Origin: Myoxocephalus aenaeus
Taxonomy: Eukaryota; Chordata; Actinopteri; Perciformes; Cottidae
DNA length: 64,000 nt
NCBI GenBank assembly: GCA_038501785.1
Contig: JBAMJR010000190.1
Location: 253,501 to 317,500 of the forward strand
Direction: 5' to 3'
Part shown: positions 59,505 through 64,000 of the stretch, one piece after another
How positions within the stretch are numbered: the stretch's first letter is position 1
Layout: each line of letters starts with the position of its first letter
Position numbers and translations under genes: made by a program
The notes under the pieces: generated by a model
The model's database searches: none
The model's input: the letters and a program-made list of their open reading frames with translations, nothing else
What the model was told of the DNA's origin: nothing

Positions 59505-60040
59505 AGGAAGTGACCATATTTGGACTGAGGAGGAATGACGTAAAGACGTCATATATGTCTCTGGTGTCGACCTGTCAATCACCTTGTAGCCCCGCCCTAA
59601 AGCGTCCCCTGCTTTATGGTCTGTTTGACTCTAAATGACCATAACTTCTATACAACCAGAGGTGGTCAGGAGAGAGAATGCAGCTTTAACACATGAAGCA
59701 TATACTTCTATACAACCAGAGGAGTCACCCCCTGGTGGTCAGTAGAGATAATGCAGCTTTAACACATGAAGCATAGACTTCTATACAACCAGAGGAGTCG
59801 CCCCCTTGTGATCAGGAGAGAGAATGCAGCTTTAACACCTGAAGCATAGACTTCTATACAACCAGAGGAGTCACCCCCTGGTGGTCAGGAGAGAATGCAG
59901 CTTTAACACATGAAGCATAGACTTCTATACAACCAGAGGAGTTACCCCCTGGTGGTCAGTAGAGAGAATGCAGCTTTAACACATGAAGCATAGACTTCTA
60001 TACAACCAGAGGAGTCGCCCCCTCTTGGACACTAGAGAAT
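59505..60040 (-). repeat. Family B inverted copy with CTCF-like array
   Basis: Begins with the body (AAGTGACCATATTTGGACTG, TCAATCACCTTGTAGCCCCG, CCTGCTTTATGGTCTGTTTG, ACTCTAAATGACCATAA) and passes abruptly into six inverted 73-bp units (CTTCTATACAACCAGAGGAG). Unit ends read CACCCCCTGGTGGTC, CGCCCCCTTGTGATC, CACCCCCTGGTGGTC, TACCCCCTGGTGGTC and CGCCCCCTCTTGG. Thus only two keep the CpG, and both of those have other changes. The array faces the one at 55780-56705. Confidence 0.9.
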
Positions 60041-61292
60041 ATGGTAGATTTTACACAGTTGATGAGCTATTTTCAACTGTGAAATGCAGATTTTTATTCC
60101 ATTGGAAGAATGGTCAATATTAACAGCAACATTCATGTGTTTCATCACAGTACAGTTTAATTATTTAGCTTATGTCTTGTCGGAAAAACTAGTCTAAAAC
60201 GTACAAATACTCTATTTATGATCACATAAAAAAGAAAAACACATAAAATAATACACTTGGGTGGTGCCATGCTTTCCCCTGATGTGTTAACCGCGTTGAT
60301 CTCATCTCCATCATCCAGCTCGTCCTCAGATGACTGGGATCCAGTGAGTGGGATCCAACCCACTTACATGGACCATTAAAGAGAATTAGCCCCATCAGAA
60401 TGACAAGATACTGTAGTTTACCACATTAATTTATCATAAGTGACTGCCAAATAATAATAAAAAAGAATTGGATCCAGAATGAAATAGAAGCTATAAGGTA
60501 ATTACAAAAATATGGAATTAAGGCGAGACACTACAGGCTAAAACTCAATTTTGAGATTTTGGCCTATTTTGTTTCCATACCACTTTTTCTCTCAGACTAG
60601 TGGAAAGTAAACATCCAAAATACACATTGAGGTGTTTATTTTACTACTACCTAACGCCTCATTTACATATTTAAACATAACGTTTCAGAAAACTTGTAAT
60701 ACAAAAAGTAATAGTTTTAATGTAAGTGAGGAACTGGGGGAAGTTTCATGGTGATATATATAAGTTAATTATGTTACCCTATTCACCTGTAGTGTCTTTA
60801 AAATGTCTGTAATTTAACAAAAAATCTCTTTAAAATTAGTTTGTTCTCAGACTGATCCAGAAATCTCCACTTCAGCAGCTTTGACATCCACCAACCTTTA
60901 CTCTTTCATTCCTAAATACACCATGAAGGTTTTTATAGAGGGGTTTGTTCACATAGCATTCAGAGCCTCATTTATACAACATTTATTCATAAAACGATGG
61001 AGAAAATATATTGTTTTATGGCTGTTGACAGTATTTTCAGATTTAGAGTGATCTCCAAAAGTCCGAAAAAATACATTTTTACTCTAATTTATCAACATAA
61101 TCAAAGATTATCAGATTTCTGTTCTGTTCTTTGGAAATGTATTCAAATAAGCACACATATAAGTTGCATGGTGATATCTATGAGTTAAAGTTTCCCCTGT
61201 GTTGTCTCTTCTTAATAAACTAATCCTGCACAGAAATATTCCACTAAAAGTTCAAGACACAGTTCAATCTAAACCCAACACACATGCTGGTA

Positions 61293-61307
61293 CCGCCCTC
61301 TGCTGGC
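61293..61307 (-). promoter_or_regulatory. Single CTCF-like motif
   Basis: CCGCCCTCTGCTGGC on + is GCCAGCAGAGGGCGG on -, a close match to the CTCF core CCASYAGRKGGC. It is outside any recognised repeat, about 2 kb upstream of pirt. Confidence 0.45.
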
Positions 61308-62989
61308 TCGAGCGGCTCATTGCACGCATCGACACGGATCCCTCACCCCTTCACACGGCGGTGCGTTTTAAACCGATCACAGCAGTAATTTAAGGAGTCC
61401 GTGCAGCGAGCGGCGTCAGCGCTTTATTAAGTACGAACAAGTGGCGACCTGAAGAGCTCACCGCTCTGCGCCGCGTAACCGCGTTACCGAGGGAGATCAT
61501 GTTCAGATCAATGGCCACGCACTGACACTCGCCTTCCCCAAAGACACACACGAGATACAAAGGGAAGCCTGATGGAGGCCGGGGTGTCGCGTTGCAGGAG
61601 CGTCGGCCTTCCGGGTTCCCCGGCCTGTGACATTTTAGATGCTGGATAACAAAAATAAACCTAATTCAACCAAAGATTTCTATGCGACTTCTTGTGTTTT
61701 CTGAGGGTCACTTAAGCCTCAACGCCGACGTCATTGATCTACAGAACTACAACCTGCAGGTAATTGCTTCAGGGTACTTTGGGATCAATACGGTGCCAAC
61801 GTATCGGGCCGGATTGGAAAGTGTCTGCTGATTGCTCGCTGCATCAATCCGGCTTCAACACAGAGACGTTTCCTGCCCTGCTCCAGACAATCGAGGAGGC
61901 AGACATCTTCCCTCCTTCATTGTCCCTTTCCAGGCTTTTTAAACTAAACTTTGTGAAATGGTTTTAACAGCCCGGCGAGGGCGGATATCCTCTGGGGACC
62001 GGAGCTCTTTGCCCTGGATGCCGCATCACGGTGGTGAGGGGATGTTGGTGGTTTCTCTGGAGGAGGTGGAGATAGACGGAGGGAGGGAGGGAGGCTGGAT
62101 GGTGGGATGGTTGGTGGGAATCTGGAGCGCTGCATTTGTTACTGGTTTCTCTGGTCGCGACGGTGGGCGGACATTTTTATTCCGTTTGTCTTCCTCCTTC
62201 ACATTTCTGGATGTTTTTCTGATGGTGAAAGATTCCAAATTATTGTTGATTCTTCAAAAGAAGCACAGAAAGAAAGACTCGATCCAGATTTAAAGGTGGG
62301 TGTTCGTCTACTGGCTTTCTTCTACTTGTCTGCTTCTGAACGGTTGAAGAAATGCTGCAGCTAGAAGTCTTTATCATATAGAATATGTGTTATTTCATAA
62401 TGCTGATTTTGGGGAAAAAGTCAACATTTTTACTTTGACTTGTAACAGTGGGAGCATTTTTTCTTTCTTTGTGCATTTAGATTATGCATTTATATACTTT
62501 ACTGATGTTTATGTCAAGAGTACTTTCACACAGAATGTTAATATTACTCAAAAAATACAAAAAAAGCTATTTTTATATTTATTTATTTTGCTTTCAAATC
62601 AAATAAATGCATCAACCAATCACATTGCCACTAAACTCATAGAGTGCAACAATGGAGGCTGTGTAGACCGAGACCAGACGGTGAGCAATACCTTTCACAA
62701 TAAAAGCATAAAGCTCAAATTCCCGCAGAGCGTTTTCTCTAAAAGGAAACCCGATCAAATGTATCGCAGTCGAACCGCTTCCCTAAACAGACTGACGAAT
62801 GTATTTGAAGGGTTTAATGAACACATTTTTTGTTATATACGTGTAGCCGAGTATTTTGCGATTTCGTGTCTTTCATAGGCCACGCCCCCAATGTGTAAAG
62901 GTTAAAAACTGAGCTAATCTGTCTTTAATTGGGTAAAGTTGCATACCCAAACAAAAAAAAAGGTGTATATCGGCACCCACGATGTCTAT

Positions 62990-63095
62990 TTTAATAATTT
63001 TGATATAAAAATAAACAGTAACACTTGTGAGATATTGTTCAGATGTGTTAATACACTGTATATGTTACTGGTTAAGAGTAAACAATTAAAAGTGA
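62990..63095 (+). mobile_element. Family A fragment
   Basis: ACTTGTGAGATATTGTTCAG, TGTGTTAATACACTGTATAT and GTTACTGGTTAAGAGTAAA match 40122-40185 with scattered differences. Confidence 0.75.
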
Positions 63096-63260
63096 CCCTA
63101 TAGGGCCCCAAAACGCTACTTTTGAAATAATGTTGTATGTATAAAGTGTCACAAATATCTGACGGATATCATTTTTAAAATAGGGTTTAAAAAAAATATA
63201 TTCATTCAGCGTAGCTTTGTGAATTGGAACCCGAGACCTCAGATGTGGTTCTTGTTGCAG

Positions 63261-63276
63261 AGTCCTGCAGGCGGCC
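63261..63276 (+). promoter_or_regulatory. pirt: 5' UTR part of the pirt coding exon
   Basis: Sixteen bases between the acceptor AG at 63260 and the start codon; the only visible part of the 5' UTR. Confidence 0.6.
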
Positions 63277-63690
63277 ATGCAGATGCAGGGCAGCCCGGAG
63301 AACATCCCCCTGGGAGTGTGCACGCTCTCCCAGTCCCGGGACCAGCTGACGCCCCCGAGCCGCACGGAGAGCACCGTGTTCAGTCTGTCGCGCAGCGAGT
63401 CCGTCTGGACGGCGGAGACCTCGCGCAGCCGCTGCGAGGAGTTCTGGTTCGCCATCCACCTCATGACCACCGGGGGCAGCTTCCTGGCGTGCGGCATCAT
63501 CATCAGCGGCCTGTGGTTCGCCGGCCACCTCCGGAAGATCACCAACATCCTGGGACCGGCCCTGCTGTCCATCGGCATGATGGTGTTCGTGGTGGGCGTG
63601 GTCCTGATCCCCATCACCAAGGAGAACCGGAAGCGCTCCAGCACGAAGAAGCCGCTCAGCTACTACCGGCCGCCGGTGTTCAACCTGTGA
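63277..63690 (+). CDS. pirt: pirt: phosphoinositide-interacting regulator of TRP channels
   Basis: A complete 137-codon frame, the same length as mammalian PIRT. Residues 38-44 read SRSESVW, a PIRT signature. Two hydrophobic helices follow, at about 58-82 and 90-113, and then a basic tail with KENRKRSSTKK at 115-125. This fits the family: a two-pass plasma-membrane protein of sensory neurons that binds PI(4,5)P2 through its basic C-terminus and tunes TRPV1 and TRPM8. The start is the ATG in GCGGCCATGC (G at -3). A splice acceptor GTGGTTCTTGTTGCAG ends at 63260, consistent with a noncoding 5' exon and a single coding exon as in mammals. Codon use is strongly G/C-ending, unlike the surrounding AT-rich DNA. 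Fish function is inferred from mammals. Confidence 0.88.
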   Translation: MQMQGSPENIPLGVCTLSQSRDQLTPPSRTESTVFSLSRSESVWTAETSRSRCEEFWFAIHLMTTGGSFLACGIIISGLWFAGHLRKITNILGPALLSIGMMVFVVGVVLIPITKENRKRSSTKKPLSYYRPPVFNL

Positions 63691-63730
63691 CGCCGACCAA
63701 CGGGAGACACTTTTAAGAGCGCTGGATCCA

Positions 63731-63736
63731 AATAAA
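63731..63736 (+). terminator. pirt: Candidate pirt poly(A) signal
   Basis: AATAAA 41 bases after the stop codon, followed by a T-rich stretch. It would give a very short 3' UTR; further sites may lie outside the window. Confidence 0.5.
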
Positions 63737-64000
63737 CCTCCTTTTTCTTCGTGGAAACTCGTATTTAAAAGACTCTGGGTGGTGACATTTATGTTTTTTA
63801 TTTCTCCAGGATTCAACAACGAGAAGCGCTTATCTCGAGTGTGCATGAAAACGTTTTTGCATTAATAACCACGCGGCTGTGAGAGCGCGAGGACGGCGAC
63901 GACGACGTGCTCGTGCAAAATGCAGTTCTTCCCCAACTTATAGGAGAAGAATGCTAGAAAGCAAACGGTCCTCGTGAGTCTCCATGAGGGGAAGTGGACC

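Larger units (their letters stand above)
60041..63260. other. Sequence upstream of the pirt coding exon
   Basis: AT-rich, with no recognised coding exon. Contains a CTCF-like site at 61293-61307 and a family A fragment at 62990-63095. Part of it should be pirt intron 1 and promoter if, as in mammals, a noncoding first exon exists; that exon could not be located. Confidence 0.4.

Noticed and set aside
13228..60040. CRISPR-like regular spacing in the 73-bp arrays
   Set aside because: The whole unit is conserved with no variable spacers, and the window is vertebrate; these are minisatellites.
62387..62878. 163-codon + frame with cysteine-bearing ECNNGGCVDRDQT segment
   Set aside because: The CNNGGC resembles an EGF-like half-motif, but the flanks are AT-rich, lack further cysteines and show no splice sites fitting such an exon.
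63072..63846. 190- and 214-codon - strand frames over pirt
   Set aside because: Antisense shadows of the strongly codon-biased pirt exon; their ends run into AT-rich noncoding sequence.

Overview
The window reads as intron and intergenic DNA from a ray-finned (probably percomorph) fish nuclear genome. Exons are short with clear GT-AG boundaries, introns are kilobases long, di-, tri- and tetranucleotide microsatellites are frequent, and many degenerate interspersed repeats resemble families common in teleosts. There are no operons, ribosome binding sites or CRISPR arrays.

Two genes can be supported, both on the + strand. The first is the 3' part of a shisa-family AMPA-receptor auxiliary subunit, most likely shisa6: three coding exons (18639-18701, 21705-21863, 28681-29357) whose splice phases join exactly and which end in the PDZ ligand EVTV. 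Its signal-peptide, cysteine-rich and transmembrane exons were not found and presumably lie to the left of the window, so about 1-18638 is read as intron. The second is an apparently complete pirt gene (phosphoinositide-interacting regulator of TRP channels, 137 codons, 63277-63690) at the right edge. PIRT and SHISA6 are also neighbours in mammals, which supports both names. A HOOK-family coiled-coil fragment at about 44335-44522 looks like a gene relic.

The rest is dominated by repeats, several of which can be reconstructed from copies inside the window. Family A is a dispersed element with copies near 4.1-4.6, 40.0-41.1, 45.5-45.7 and 63.0 kb; it has grown different minisatellites at different internal sites. 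Family B is a composite element (13.2-14.7, 15.3, 42.4-42.6, 46.7-46.9, 55.8-57.2, 59.5-60.0 kb) carrying a 73-bp minisatellite. Each 73-bp unit contains a close match to the vertebrate CTCF consensus, so the window holds roughly 25 candidate CTCF sites, with two arrays facing each other at 55.8-56.7 and 59.6-60.0 kb. Family C is a foldback MITE with a TA target duplication, present five times (7.5, 32.7, 37.5, 45.0, 58.3 kb), with a variable GCTAGC-rich core.

Other mobile elements include a 949-bp hAT element inserted in a family B copy (8-bp duplication, with an empty paralogous site at 56.83 kb), a Tc1-like transposase relic, a Harbinger-like TIR element, a 446-bp TIR element with a 9-bp duplication, a possible retroviral LTR plus gag start, and SINE/LINE tails. 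Family assignments rest on reading and general family knowledge; no searches were run.
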